Shown here: positions 50,215 through 58,358 of the stretch, piece by piece | Position numbering within the stretch: position 1 is the first letter of the stretch | Layout: each line of letters opens with the position of its first letter | From: Segatella copri | Lineage (GTDB): Bacteria; Bacteroidota; Bacteroidia; Bacteroidales; Bacteroidaceae | DNA length: 64,000 nucleotides | Assembly (NCBI RefSeq): GCF_015074785.1 | Contig: NZ_CP042464.1 | Location: forward strand, 2,105,001 to 2,169,000 | Direction: 5' to 3' | The notes under the pieces: model-generated | What the model was told of the DNA's origin: nothing | The model's input: the letters and a program-made list of their open reading frames with translations, nothing else | Database searches by the model: none | Translations under genes and position numbers: made by a program

Positions 50215-51438
50215 ATGATGAACGACAACATAGCAAATTCCTTTGCCAAGCCACTGTATGTAATGCTGAAGCCTGCGGGTGCCCATTGCAACCTGGCATG
50301 CAAATACTGTTATTATCTGGAGAAGAACAAGCTCTATCCCACTGCTCAGCGACATCTGATGAGCAATGAGATGCTGGAACAGTTTACCCGAGAATATATT
50401 GAGGCGCAAACCATGAACCAGGTGCTCTTCACCTGGCATGGTGGCGAGCCTCTGCTGCGCTCCATCGACTTCTACCGCAAGGCTTTATCCCTACAGCAAA
50501 AGTATGCTGGAGGCAGGCGCATCGACAACGTAATTCAGACCAACGGCACGTTGCTGACCGATGAATGGTGCGAGTTTTTCGCCCAGAACCATTGGCTGGT
50601 AGGCATCTCTATCGATGGTCAGCAGCCTGATCATGACCATTACCGGCTGACGGCTGCGGGAAAACCATCGTGGAAGAAGGTGATGCAAGGCATCAAACTG
50701 CTGAAGAAACACGGGGTAGAATGGAATGCGATGGCGGTGGTAAATGCCTATAATGTCAATCATCCGATGGAGTTCTACCGCTTCTTCAAGGAAAACGGCT
50801 GTCAGTTTCTGCAGTTCACACCTATCGTTGAGCGACTGACCCGACATGAGGATGACCGTACCCTGGCAAGTCTTGCCGACAAGAATGAGATTCCGCTGAG
50901 CGAGGCATCAGTTACGCCGGAGCAGTGGGGCTACTTTCTCTGTGCAATTTTCGATGAATGGGTCCGGAAGGATGTGGGCAAAATCTTCGTTGAGATTTTC
51001 GACTGCACACTGGCAAACTGGATGGGTATTTCTCCCGGCATCTGTGCTTATTCCAAGGAATGCGGTCATGCGGGAGTGATGGAGCACAATGGCGATGTTT
51101 ATTCCTGCGACCACTTTGTTTTTCCGGAGTATAAGTTGGGCAATATCCGTGACCATTCGCTCATCGACATGCTTTATGGTGAGCAGCAACAGGAGTTCAG
51201 CCGTCTGAAACACAGTTCTCTTCCCCGCCAGTGCAAGGAGTGTGACATGGAGTTTGCCTGTCATGGAGAATGCCCAAAGAACCGCTTCATGAAAGATAAG
51301 TATGGCGATTCCGGGCTCAACTATCTCTGTCTGGGTTATTACCATTATTATCAGCATGTAGCGCCCTACATGGATTATATGAAGCAGGAACTCATGGCGC
51401 AGCGCCCACCTTCGAACATCATGAAAGTTATACAGTAA
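50215..51438 (+). CDS. Anaerobic sulfatase-maturating enzyme (radical SAM, SPASM)
   Basis: The 407-residue cytoplasmic protein has the radical-SAM cluster motif Cys25-x3-Cys29-x2-Cys32 (CNLACKYC), TWHGGEPLL and the SISIDG-like GISIDG. The C-terminal SPASM cysteines bind two more Fe-S clusters (CAYSKECGHAG, CDHF, CKECDMEFACHGECPKNR, CLGY). It oxidises the motif serine (or cysteine) of sulfatases to formylglycine before export. Both sulfatases directly upstream are serine type and depend on such an enzyme. The frame and length are normal. Confidence 0.95.
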   Translation: MMNDNIANSFAKPLYVMLKPAGAHCNLACKYCYYLEKNKLYPTAQRHLMSNEMLEQFTREYIEAQTMNQVLFTWHGGEPLLRSIDFYRKALSLQQKYAGGRRIDNVIQTNGTLLTDEWCEFFAQNHWLVGISIDGQQPDHDHYRLTAAGKPSWKKVMQGIKLLKKHGVEWNAMAVVNAYNVNHPMEFYRFFKENGCQFLQFTPIVERLTRHEDDRTLASLADKNEIPLSEASVTPEQWGYFLCAIFDEWVRKDVGKIFVEIFDCTLANWMGISPGICAYSKECGHAGVMEHNGDVYSCDHFVFPEYKLGNIRDHSLIDMLYGEQQQEFSRLKHSSLPRQCKECDMEFACHGECPKNRFMKDKYGDSGLNYLCLGYYHYYQHVAPYMDYMKQELMAQRPPSNIMKVIQ

Positions 51439-51493
51439 GCATGACAGATTCTAAAAAAACAGCAAAATACTTGGAAAAAAGTCAGAAATATCG

Positions 51494-51501
51494 TACCTTT
51501 G
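51494..51501 (+). promoter_or_regulatory. -7 box of the DAACS symporter
   Basis: TACCTTTG is a consensus -7 box 24 nt before ATG 51526. An in-frame TTG inside this box is therefore not a start codon. The symporter thus has its own promoter, separate from the sulfatase genes. Confidence 0.65.
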
Positions 51502-51525
51502 CAGGCAAAAAGCAATTTTACGAAT

Positions 51526-52686
51526 ATGAAAAGAATCAAAATGCCACTTTTGGCAAGAATCATCATTGCCATCCTGTTGGGTGTAATCTTCGGCAATTTC
51601 TTCAATGAAGCTGCCGTCAGAGCGTTTCTCACCTTCAACGGCATCTTCAGCCAGTTTCTGGGCTTTATGATACCGCTCATCATCATCGGTCTCGTAACAC
51701 CAGCCATTGCCGACATCGGTCATGGAGCCGGAAAACTCCTCCTTGCCACTGTGGGCATCGCCTTTGCCGACACCATCCTGGCGGGTCTGCTTGCCTATGG
51801 TACAGGTTCGGCACTCTTCCCACACATGATTGCAAATTCTGCCCATGTGGCAGTAGATAAGGCTGAAGAACTCAAACCCTTCTTCGAAATCAAGATACCA
51901 GCCATGGTTGATGTGATGAGTGCCCTCGTCTTCTCGTTCATCGCCGGACTGGGCATTGCCCATAAAGGCAGCCGCACCATGCAGAACGTTTTTCAGGAAT
52001 TCAAGGAAATCGTATCAGGTGTCATTGCCAAAGTCATCATTCCCCTACTGCCCCTTTACATCTTCGGCATCTTCCTGGGCATGACTTTCTCGGGCGAAGC
52101 ATACCATATCCTGCTGGTCTTTGCACAGATTATCCTCGTGATTCTCGTACTTCATATCGTCATCTTACTTTACGAATATCTGTTGGCTGGCGGCTTGTCC
52201 CACAAGAATCCTTTTAAGCTGTTGCTCAACATGTTGCCAGCCTACTTCACGGCACTTGGCACATCATCATCAGCAGCCACCATTCCGGTAACTCTGAAGC
52301 AGACCTTGAAAAACGGCGTCACCGATGGCATTGCCGGCTTCACCATTCCGCTCTGTGCCACCATCCATCTCTCGGGATCAATGATGAAGATTACCTGTTG
52401 TGCGCTCACCATCTGTCTCATCAATGGTATGCCTTGCAATCTCCCCCTCTTCCTCAACTTCATCTTCGTGCTCGCCATCTGCATGGTAGCAGCTCCGGGA
52501 GTTCCGGGAGGAGCCGTCATGGCAGCGCTAGGTCCGCTAGCCTCAGTTTTAGGTTTCAATGCCGATATGCAAGCACTTATGATAGCCCTCTATATTGCGA
52601 TGGACAGTTTCGGCACCGCCTGCAATGTAACCGGCGATGGCGCCATTGCTATTGTCGTGGATAAGATATTCAGAAAGGATAAATAA
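51526..52686 (+). CDS. Dicarboxylate/amino acid:cation symporter (DAACS family)
   Basis: The 386-residue inner-membrane protein has the family hallmarks: serine-rich hairpin ALGTSSSAATIPVTL, IPLCATIHLSGS, the second hairpin APGVPGGAVMAALGPL and the cation-site motif TACNVTGDGA. It takes up a dicarboxylate or amino acid (glutamate, aspartate or serine are typical) with sodium or protons. ATG 51526 (MKRIKMPLLAR) is chosen because the promoter box covers the upstream codons. The substrate is not readable. Confidence 0.9.
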   Translation: MKRIKMPLLARIIIAILLGVIFGNFFNEAAVRAFLTFNGIFSQFLGFMIPLIIIGLVTPAIADIGHGAGKLLLATVGIAFADTILAGLLAYGTGSALFPHMIANSAHVAVDKAEELKPFFEIKIPAMVDVMSALVFSFIAGLGIAHKGSRTMQNVFQEFKEIVSGVIAKVIIPLLPLYIFGIFLGMTFSGEAYHILLVFAQIILVILVLHIVILLYEYLLAGGLSHKNPFKLLLNMLPAYFTALGTSSSAATIPVTLKQTLKNGVTDGIAGFTIPLCATIHLSGSMMKITCCALTICLINGMPCNLPLFLNFIFVLAICMVAAPGVPGGAVMAALGPLASVLGFNADMQALMIALYIAMDSFGTACNVTGDGAIAIVVDKIFRKDK

Positions 52687-52695
52687 AAAATAAAA

Positions 52696-52733
52696 GAGGG
52701 TGTGTCACAGACTTATGACACACCCTCATCTTT
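52696..52733 (+). terminator. Terminator after the symporter
   Basis: GAGGGTGTGTCA pairs with TGACACACCCTC around CAGACTTA, followed by ATCTTTAT. It is very similar to the second copy at 53484. Confidence 0.88.
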
Positions 52734-52800
52734 ATATAAATCTCTCTCTATTTCTAAAGTGATTCACATATATATATTATGTATATCGTATGTTCTATTC

Positions 52801-52941
52801 TTACTTGCTCAAGCTAACAGAATGGCTCATGTTAGTCATTTCTGGAATTGAGTTTACTACGTGTTTCAAGAACATGCCCATGCAAAGAACCATACCTGAA
52901 AACATAACTGCGGCGAAAGCCATTGTAAAAATAGTCATCAT
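52801..52941 (-). CDS. Small membrane protein, 46 residues, unknown
   Basis: A minus-strand frame encodes 46 residues starting MMTIFTMAFAAVMFSGMVLC. The first 25 residues form one Met-rich transmembrane helix with Cys20. The polar tail is KHVVNSIPEMTNMSHSVSLSK. Support for a real gene: AAAAAGG sits 9-10 nt before the ATG, a consensus promoter TAACTTTG lies 52 nt upstream, and the frame is short but free of rare-looking codons. The longer plus-strand frame over the same DNA looks accidental. I do not recognise the family. Confidence 0.65.
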   Translation of the reverse strand: MMTIFTMAFAAVMFSGMVLCMGMFLKHVVNSIPEMTNMSHSVSLSK

Positions 52942-52992
52942 AATTATTAACCTTTTTAAAATTTATTATTTGTTATTCCTTAAACACGAGTG

Positions 52993-53000
52993 CAAAGTTA
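52993..53000 (-). promoter_or_regulatory. -7 box of the 46-residue protein gene
   Basis: TAACTTTG followed by CAC on the minus strand, the common TAnnTTTGCAC form. No clear -33 box. The leader is about 45 nt. Confidence 0.6.
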
Positions 53001-53207
53001 ACACTTTTTTATCGAATAACAGCATCTTTTGCCGAGAAATATCATTGCAATATGTCTTTCTTGATATGGGTCAACCACTTGTTTTTAGCCTTAAAAATGA
53101 CATTTTGCTATCGGATATGTTGTTTTTGTGGCAATAATTTATATATATCATTTTTCTCGCTTTGTTATGTGTGTAACAAGATAGGGCTTCCTGTCAGATG
53201 ATAAGAA

Positions 53208-53519
53208 GTCAGAATCGAAGTGAAAGCCAATCATCGAACTTCACGTTCTGGAAGGTATGGATGCCCAGTTTCTCGGCAGCCTCACAGTTTTCCTTCAGAT
53301 CATCGATGAAGAGGGTTTCATCGAGATTGATGTTCGCCTGCCTGATTACCTCCTCATAGATGTGGGCATCAGGAACACAGTTCTCTTCCCCGCCAGTGCA
53401 AGGAGTGTGACATGGAACCGGCGATGGCGCCATCGCCATTGTCGTGGATAAAATATTCAGAAAGGATCAATAAGAGATAAAAAAGGTGTGTCATGGATTT
53501 ATGACACACCTTTTTTTAT
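53208..53519. pseudogene. Mosaic of three neighbouring gene fragments
   Basis: Three pieces lie end to end in their native orientations. Positions 53208-53373 copy the 3' end of the HAD gene (54930-55095, about 5% different). Positions 53374-53416 copy an internal part of the maturase gene (51209-51251, identical by eye). Positions 53417-53519 copy the 3' end of the symporter plus its terminator (from 52629). The minus frame over the first piece ends in the HAD C-terminus (CEAAEKLGIHTFQNVKFDDW) but begins in reversed symporter and maturase sequence, so it is not a functional gene. Confidence 0.9.
53484..53517. terminator. Terminator in the mosaic, downstream of DUF418 gene
   Basis: AGGTGTGTCAT (53484-53494) pairs with ATGACACACCT (53501-53511), flanked by AAAAA and TTTTTTT, so it works on both strands. 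The DUF418 gene on the minus strand ends at 53537 and would now use this copied terminator. Confidence 0.88.
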
Positions 53520-53536
53520 CTCAAAATCTTAAAGTT

Positions 53537-54676
53537 TTAGAACTTAATCCAGGTCAGCTTCTTCCAAATTCCCTCGAAAGGACCATGGGAGTGATACTTG
53601 AGCCAGAGGTTGGAGAAGAGGCATTGTACTACTACCATGGCGATACCCACAAAAAAGGCGTAGGTGATGCCAAGCTTTGTCTGGAGATTGAAACCATAAT
53701 AGGCAAACAATCCGCAACCGATGATAGACTGGAGGAAATAGTTGGTAAGACTCATCTTACCAAACTGGCGCAGGAACGACAATCCCTTTCTGAACCATTC
53801 CTTTCCGTACCACAACAAAACGAATCCTGATACTACAAACGAGAGGATAAAGAAGTTGTAGATAGGATAAAGCCAATTGTTCCATGTTTCCATGTGGCGC
53901 ACATCAGCGATGCCACCCACAATCAATACCAGGATGGAAACCGCCAGCACCTTCTTCCACAAAGCCAGGTTGTTGTTCTCATTGTAGAACCAACGCTTTC
54001 TGCCCACCAGCATTCCGAGTATGAAGAGGCAGATGGTCTGCGTATGTCTTCCCTTCATCAGGCACCAGTAATAGGTAGCCACCTGTCCGTATCGCAGGTT
54101 ACTGTAGGCATTCTCCAGGAAGGTGCCGTGCTGATGACCATGATACATGTTTCCATACACCTCTCCCAACGACGATGCATCTACCTGCCATCCGGTAATG
54201 AGGGAGTAAATTTCTATCGGCTGGATAAAGAGAAAGACAACCACCCACCAGAGCCATTTGGTAGGAAAATAACTCAATGGGATGAGAACCAGTCCATAGA
54301 TGGCATAGGAAAAAAGGATGTCACCATCGAAGAAGGCGGTGTTCACGATACCGAGCATTGCCAGGAGGAACATTCGCCAGGCGAATCTACCCGAAAAGCA
54401 ATTTCCACGCTGCTGCTGATTATCATTCATGATAAAGAAGCTTAATCCGAAGAGCAGGGCAAAGATGCCATACATCTTTCCCGACAGCAGCAATGCCAGC
54501 ACATCTGCCATCCAATCATCACACCCCAGCGTATAAGCATGCGCTATGCTTCCATCGTACATATTGAAATGCTCCACAGAGTGATAGAGAATAATACCTG
54601 CTACGGCCAATCCTCTCAAGGCATCAGCCACGTCAATACGGCTGTTTTTCAGTCCTAATGTCTTGTAAAAATTCAT
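53537..54676 (-). CDS. DUF418 (YeiB-like) membrane protein
   Basis: The 379-residue protein has about ten hydrophobic helices. It starts with RIDVADALRGLAVAGIILYHSVEHF, the typical opening of this family, and carries the C-terminal DUF418 block (SLTNYFLQSIIGCGLFAYYG..WLKYHSHGPFEGIWKKLTW). It is an inner-membrane protein related to acyltransferase-type membrane proteins; its role is unknown. It has its own -7 box and an unusual repeat cluster upstream. Confidence 0.9.
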   Translation of the reverse strand: MNFYKTLGLKNSRIDVADALRGLAVAGIILYHSVEHFNMYDGSIAHAYTLGCDDWMADVLALLLSGKMYGIFALLFGLSFFIMNDNQQQRGNCFSGRFAWRMFLLAMLGIVNTAFFDGDILFSYAIYGLVLIPLSYFPTKWLWWVVVFLFIQPIEIYSLITGWQVDASSLGEVYGNMYHGHQHGTFLENAYSNLRYGQVATYYWCLMKGRHTQTICLFILGMLVGRKRWFYNENNNLALWKKVLAVSILVLIVGGIADVRHMETWNNWLYPIYNFFILSFVVSGFVLLWYGKEWFRKGLSFLRQFGKMSLTNYFLQSIIGCGLFAYYGFNLQTKLGITYAFFVGIAMVVVQCLFSNLWLKYHSHGPFEGIWKKLTWIKF

Positions 54677-54708
54677 TTTGATATTATTTGTTAGTTATTA
54701 TGAGTTGG

Positions 54709-54716
54709 CAAAGGTA
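54709..54716 (-). promoter_or_regulatory. -7 box of the DUF418 gene
   Basis: TACCTTTG on the minus strand, 32 nt before the start codon. The -33 region has no good TTTG, which may point to activator dependence. Confidence 0.6.
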
Positions 54717-54760
54717 TAACATTTTATTGGAAAAAGCGAATAAATCAGCCTTTTCCTTAG

Positions 54761-54880
54761 TTATTCGTCAGAAAAAGTGTGGGAATTTGTTGATTATTCG
54801 TTAGAAAAAGTGTGGACTTCTACAGATATTCGTCAGAAAAAGTGTGGGGTTATTGCGATTATTCATCAGAAAAAATGCAA
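54761..54880. repeat. Four 22-bp direct repeats at 32-33 bp spacing
   Basis: TTATTCGTCAGAAAAAGTGTG-like units start at 54761, 54794, 54826 and 54859. The first three differ at one or two positions; the fourth is more degenerate (CATCAGAAAAAATGC). They lie 45-165 bp upstream of the DUF418 -7 box. Confidence 0.92.
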
Positions 54881-54930
54881 ATTAACACAAAATTATTTAA
54901 CGAATAAAAGCTTCGATTCTAACATATCCG

Positions 54931-55542
54931 TCAGAATCGAAGTGAAAGCCAATCATCGAGCTTCACGTTCTGGAAGGTATGGATGCCCAGTTTCTCGGCA
55001 GCCTCGCAGTTTTCCGTCAGATCATCGATGAAGAGAGTATCATCGGGATTGATGTTCGCCTGCCTGATTACCTCTTCATAGATACGGGCATCAGGTTTTG
55101 CCAGATGCATTCGCTGAGAGAGGAAACAGTGCTCGAAATAATCCTCTACCCCATGGTTCTGATAAGGGAAGAGATGCTCCACGCAATAATCCCAATGTAT
55201 ATCAATGGTATTGCTCAAGAGGAAGAGGCGGTAACCAGCCTTCTTCAACTGCAGGAGTCGCTCCTTTTTCTCATCAGGAATCTCCACCAGCATCTTGTTG
55301 GCTGCATCGATGATTTCTTCATTCGTCACATCAGCTCCTGTCAACTCACGGGCTGCATCGCAGAATGCTTCGGTGGTAATCATTCCCACACCCAGTTTGC
55401 TCATCAGCTTCATCCCTTCACTCTGAGGATTCGGATTAGCCAGTTCCCCCATTCCTATCGCCTTGAAAGCCCCGATGCATCCTTCCGGATTGAGCTTCAC
55501 CAGGACATTACCTAAATCAAATATGATATTCTTGTATTGCAT
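54931..55542 (-). CDS. HAD-superfamily hydrolase (subfamily IA)
   Basis: The 203-residue protein has motif I FDLGNVLV (nucleophile Asp9; the usual second Asp is Gly, as in YihX-like phosphatases). Motif II is LFLLSNT, the motif III lysine sits in HLAKPDARIYEEV, and motif IV is TLFIDDLTENC. The cap domain is helical. It is probably a small-molecule phosphatase, for example of sugar phosphates; the substrate is unknown. A complete promoter precedes it. Its 3' 165 bp also occur in diverged form in the mosaic at 53208. Confidence 0.92.
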   Translation of the reverse strand: MQYKNIIFDLGNVLVKLNPEGCIGAFKAIGMGELANPNPQSEGMKLMSKLGVGMITTEAFCDAARELTGADVTNEEIIDAANKMLVEIPDEKKERLLQLKKAGYRLFLLSNTIDIHWDYCVEHLFPYQNHGVEDYFEHCFLSQRMHLAKPDARIYEEVIRQANINPDDTLFIDDLTENCEAAEKLGIHTFQNVKLDDWLSLRF

Positions 55543-55595
55543 AATCTATACCTTATTTTAAATCACACTTTTAATCTTTAATTAGATACTTTCTG

Positions 55596-55626
55596 CAAAA
55601 GTACTGTAAATTCGGGAGAGAACAAA
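55596..55626 (-). promoter_or_regulatory. Promoter of the HAD gene
   Basis: On the minus strand TTTG (55623-55626) is followed after 19 nt by TACTTTTG (55596-55603), a full Bacteroidota promoter. The ISL3 element lies 72 bp further upstream and does not disrupt it. Confidence 0.78.
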
Positions 55627-55765
55627 TGATTAGGGAAAAGAATGGTGGGAATATAACATTTATTAGTAAAAGAAGGATATGCCTATGTATGAGAAAGTGG
55701 CTCTTCGCAAATTTTGGTGCACATAATGCCCAACTGCAGAATTCTTTAAGAAAGTTTTACATAAA

Positions 55766-55846
55766 ATGTTAGCGATTGTCCGACAAAAAATGTAAGTTTA
55801 TTAGTGTTCAAAAAATAAGACTTACAATGGAGACAATCGCTAACAT
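55766..55846 (+). promoter_or_regulatory. Long hairpin enclosing the transposase start codon
   Basis: Outer arms ATGTTAGCGATTGTC (55766-55780) and GACAATCGCTAACAT (55832-55846) pair perfectly over 15 bp. Inner arms TGTAAGTTTATT (55791-55802) and AATAAGACTTACA (55814-55826) pair over 12 bp with a one-base bulge. ATG 55827 lies in the internal loop and the ribosome-binding region lies in the inner stem. Confidence 0.85.
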
Positions 55847-57524
55847 TTGCAAAGGTACAGAAAATTTAGGAAACAACCAAACGGATTTAAAATTAAATGC
55901 TTTTGAAGTGGGAGAAAACCTCGTTGCTTTCCTCATCCCCCACTTTGCTAATTTCGTTATAATCAACTATACCATCACAGAGGATGAAGTGGCACTGACG
56001 CTAAAAAGCAAGTCTACTTGCGCTTGCTGTGATCGTTGCCATATCGAGACACATCATACCCGTGGCTGGCAAAAAAGGAAAGTAACCATGCCTCCGCTCG
56101 GTGGAAAACGTTTTACACTGATTTTGTATATGCGTAAATTTCACTGTAAGGCCGATGGTCATTTCTTTACAGAGCAACAGCCCGATTGGCTCAACAAGTA
56201 TGCTAGATTTTCCATTGACTGTACAAGACTAATGAACCAAGTGCACTTACAGATGTCATCAGTCTCAGCTTCCAGAATATTGTCGGATATGGGAATACAT
56301 TGCTGCCCCAACACATGTATCAATCATCTCAAGAATATAAAACTAGCTTCAGATAGGACGGCAACCAACATTGGTATAGACGATTTTGCTAAAAGGAAAG
56401 GCTATTCGTATGGTAGTGCCATCGTCAATCATGACACTGGTCAAGTGTTGGAATTGATTGATTCTAGAGACTCCGAAAAGGTCGCTGAAGTCCTGAGCCT
56501 CTATCATCATGTGTCCACCATCACTCTCGATAGGGGCAAGTGTTACATCAAGGCTATAAAGAAGGCTCTTCCTGCAGCAACTGTTGTCGCAGACAAATTC
56601 CATATTATGGAAAATTTGACGAAAGCACTTTTCCCACAAGTCCAAAGCCGCTTCTTGCATGAAAGAAAACGTTTGTTGGACAAAAGTGAAATTGGTCCCA
56701 AACCTCCAGTCTTAGATCAATCCTGGGTGCTACAAGGTATTTATGCATCTTTGGACTCAATGAGTAAAGACGTGGAAAAAGCTAAAACATTGGCTAAGCG
56801 GAAGTTGTGTCTTCAAATGCATGTAAATCAAGAGCTCTCTATAAAGGATATCCATGACAAAACAGGCTATAGCAGTTGCGAGATTAAGAAACTGCTAGAT
56901 GCAACTTATGAGAGTTTTCTCAACCCTAGCCAACTATGGGTATATAAAAATGTGAAGTACATATCAGATAGAATCTTAGAGAAAAAGACTTTGGAATACT
57001 CAGGTGTGGTCAAGGGCGTTCATGGTTCGGGGAAAAAGTATGCAATGAAAATGTTGCTGTCCATTCTGAGGGAGAAATGGAAAAATGAATATGGGGAGTA
57101 CAAAGAAAGAATGAGGAAATTTCTATCAAAAGAAAGCATACGAATGGAAGAGCATGATCTTTGGAACGCAATTGTACACTTTAATTCAAGACCAAAGACG
57201 GAATCTGTCAAGATTTTCATGCAACAAAAAAACATGTATGATTTGAAATACTTTGTCTCCACATTTCAAGGGATATTGAGTGGAGAGAACAAAATGGGAC
57301 TATACAAATGGATAAATATGGCCATTGGATGTGGGGTGGATGGAATAGAAAAGTTTGCCATGGGTTTGCTTGACGACTACCAGGCCATCAAGAATTCCAT
57401 TACCAGCAAATGGAACAATGGAATTCTTGAAGGAACGGTATGCAAGATAAAAACAGTAAAACGAATTATGGCAGGACGAGCCTCCATCACCTTGTTGGAG
57501 AAAAAGGTTGCGCTTAAGCTTTAG
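55827..57524 (+). CDS. ISL3-family transposase
   Basis: Start ATG 55827 (METIANICKGTENLG) is chosen; a TTG 17 codons upstream lies inside the start-region hairpin. The 565-residue product has a zinc-finger-like N-terminus (CACCDRC, then a later Cys/His pair). The HTH region is around SVSASRILSDMGI. The DDE domain has NIGIDDFAKRKG, ITLDRGKCYIKAIKKALP and VVADKFHIMENL. The end SKWNNGILEGTVCKIKTVKRIMAG holds the family's catalytic Glu region. It is intact. Confidence 0.94.
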   Translation: METIANICKGTENLGNNQTDLKLNAFEVGENLVAFLIPHFANFVIINYTITEDEVALTLKSKSTCACCDRCHIETHHTRGWQKRKVTMPPLGGKRFTLILYMRKFHCKADGHFFTEQQPDWLNKYARFSIDCTRLMNQVHLQMSSVSASRILSDMGIHCCPNTCINHLKNIKLASDRTATNIGIDDFAKRKGYSYGSAIVNHDTGQVLELIDSRDSEKVAEVLSLYHHVSTITLDRGKCYIKAIKKALPAATVVADKFHIMENLTKALFPQVQSRFLHERKRLLDKSEIGPKPPVLDQSWVLQGIYASLDSMSKDVEKAKTLAKRKLCLQMHVNQELSIKDIHDKTGYSSCEIKKLLDATYESFLNPSQLWVYKNVKYISDRILEKKTLEYSGVVKGVHGSGKKYAMKMLLSILREKWKNEYGEYKERMRKFLSKESIRMEEHDLWNAIVHFNSRPKTESVKIFMQQKNMYDLKYFVSTFQGILSGENKMGLYKWINMAIGCGVDGIEKFAMGLLDDYQAIKNSITSKWNNGILEGTVCKIKTVKRIMAGRASITLLEKKVALKL

Positions 57525-57574
57525 CACTATGTGCACCAAAATTTGCGAAGAGCCGAGAAAGTTTTTCTAAAACT

Positions 57575-57677
57575 ATTGCCACTATTGCCACACCTCAAGT
57601 TAACCAATTGGTTTTTAGCTATTTAAGCGTGGCAATAAGGGCATTTTCTATTATCACCTATTGCCACCTATTGCCAC
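57575..57677. repeat. GTGGCAAT motif cluster upstream of the DUF6078-VapE pair
   Basis: Five exact copies: ATTGCCAC at 57575, 57584, 57660 and 57670, and GTGGCAAT at 57629. The paired copies are spaced 9-10 bp, about one helical turn. The ISL3 element inserted just left of the cluster. Confidence 0.88.
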
Positions 57678-57768
57678 ACTCGGGCGAAAAACGGGGGATT
57701 CTCAGCGAAAAAGCAGAGGAATACTTATTGTTTTCGCAGAAAAACATTAAAAAAGTGGAGAAAAAGGC
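57678..57768. other. Spacer before the DUF6078 promoter
   Basis: No gene is supported; the short frame running through here has no recognisable protein pattern. Together with the repeat cluster and promoter it fills the roughly 330-bp gap between the ISL3 element and the DUF6078 gene. Confidence 0.55.
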
Positions 57769-57799
57769 TTGCGGTTTCGAACATTTTTTTGTATTTTTG
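57769..57799 (+). promoter_or_regulatory. Promoter of the DUF6078-VapE pair
   Basis: TATTTTTG at 57792-57799 with TTGC at 57769-57772, spacing 19 nt. The leader is about 80 nt. Confidence 0.65.
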
Positions 57800-57886
57800 C
57801 AACCAACAGGAAAAATTCCTGCCGATTCCACCTAGAAGCTTACGACTCCTGTGAAACCACTTTACACACATTTAACCCAAAAACCA

Positions 57887-58333
57887 ATGACACAAGCAGA
57901 TTTAGTCAGACTCTACTTCAACAAAGAAAGTGCTTACAACTCATGGGACTATTGCTTCAACCAGCAATGTCCACTGGCTCAGGAATGTGCACACTATCTG
58001 TCCGTAACCTACAAAAAACCGGAACAGACCAAAGGCTACGCCATCTATCCCGATGCCTACCACGACAACAAGTGCGAACATTTCCTGCAGCTACAGATGA
58101 TGAAAATGGCATACGGCTTTACGAATATTCTTGAAGAACTGAAACGTAAAGACGAAGCCAGTTTCAGAGTACACATGACTTCCTACTTCGGAAGCAAGAC
58201 TTCATACTATCGCTATAAATTAGGACAGACAGGACTCGTGCCTGAACAGCAGCAGTACGTGCTGAAATGGTGCCAGCAACATGGATACACCAACATGAGG
58301 TTCGACCGCTATGCAGAAGAGGTCAACTATTAA
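57887..58333 (+). CDS. DUF6078-like protein
   Basis: ATG 57887 (MTQADLVRLYFNKES) is preferred to a GTG 12 codons upstream. The 148-residue product has an N-terminal four-cysteine set (CFNQQCPLAQEC, then DNKCEHF). The C-terminal half reads FRVHMTSYFGSKTSYYRYKLGQTGLVPEQQQYVLKWCQQHGY, which looks like a helical DNA- or RNA-binding fold. I recall this family beside VapE-like genes in Bacteroidales. Function is unknown. The VapE-like gene follows after a 234-nt structured spacer. Confidence 0.8.
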   Translation: MTQADLVRLYFNKESAYNSWDYCFNQQCPLAQECAHYLSVTYKKPEQTKGYAIYPDAYHDNKCEHFLQLQMMKMAYGFTNILEELKRKDEASFRVHMTSYFGSKTSYYRYKLGQTGLVPEQQQYVLKWCQQHGYTNMRFDRYAEEVNY

Positions 58334-58358
58334 CAGCCGCACGCCGATAAAGATTTTA

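Larger units (their letters stand above)
55699..57554 (+). mobile_element. ISL3-family insertion sequence, complete
   Basis: The element is 1,856 bp with perfect 27-bp terminal inverted repeats (55699-55725 and 57528-57554, outer end GGCTCTTCGCAAATTTTGG). An exact 8-bp target duplication GAGAAAGT flanks it (55691-55698 and 57555-57562), the size expected for ISL3. One transposase gene fills it. Perfect ends and target sites indicate a recent insertion. Confidence 0.96.

Noticed and set aside
52790-53137. A 115-codon plus-strand frame
   Set aside because: No ribosome site, no domain, and it covers the better supported minus-strand 46-residue gene and its promoter.
53128-53141. An extra GTGGCAAT near 53134 as part of the VapE-associated motif set
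   Set aside because: A single isolated 8-mer 4 kb away without phasing is expected by chance.
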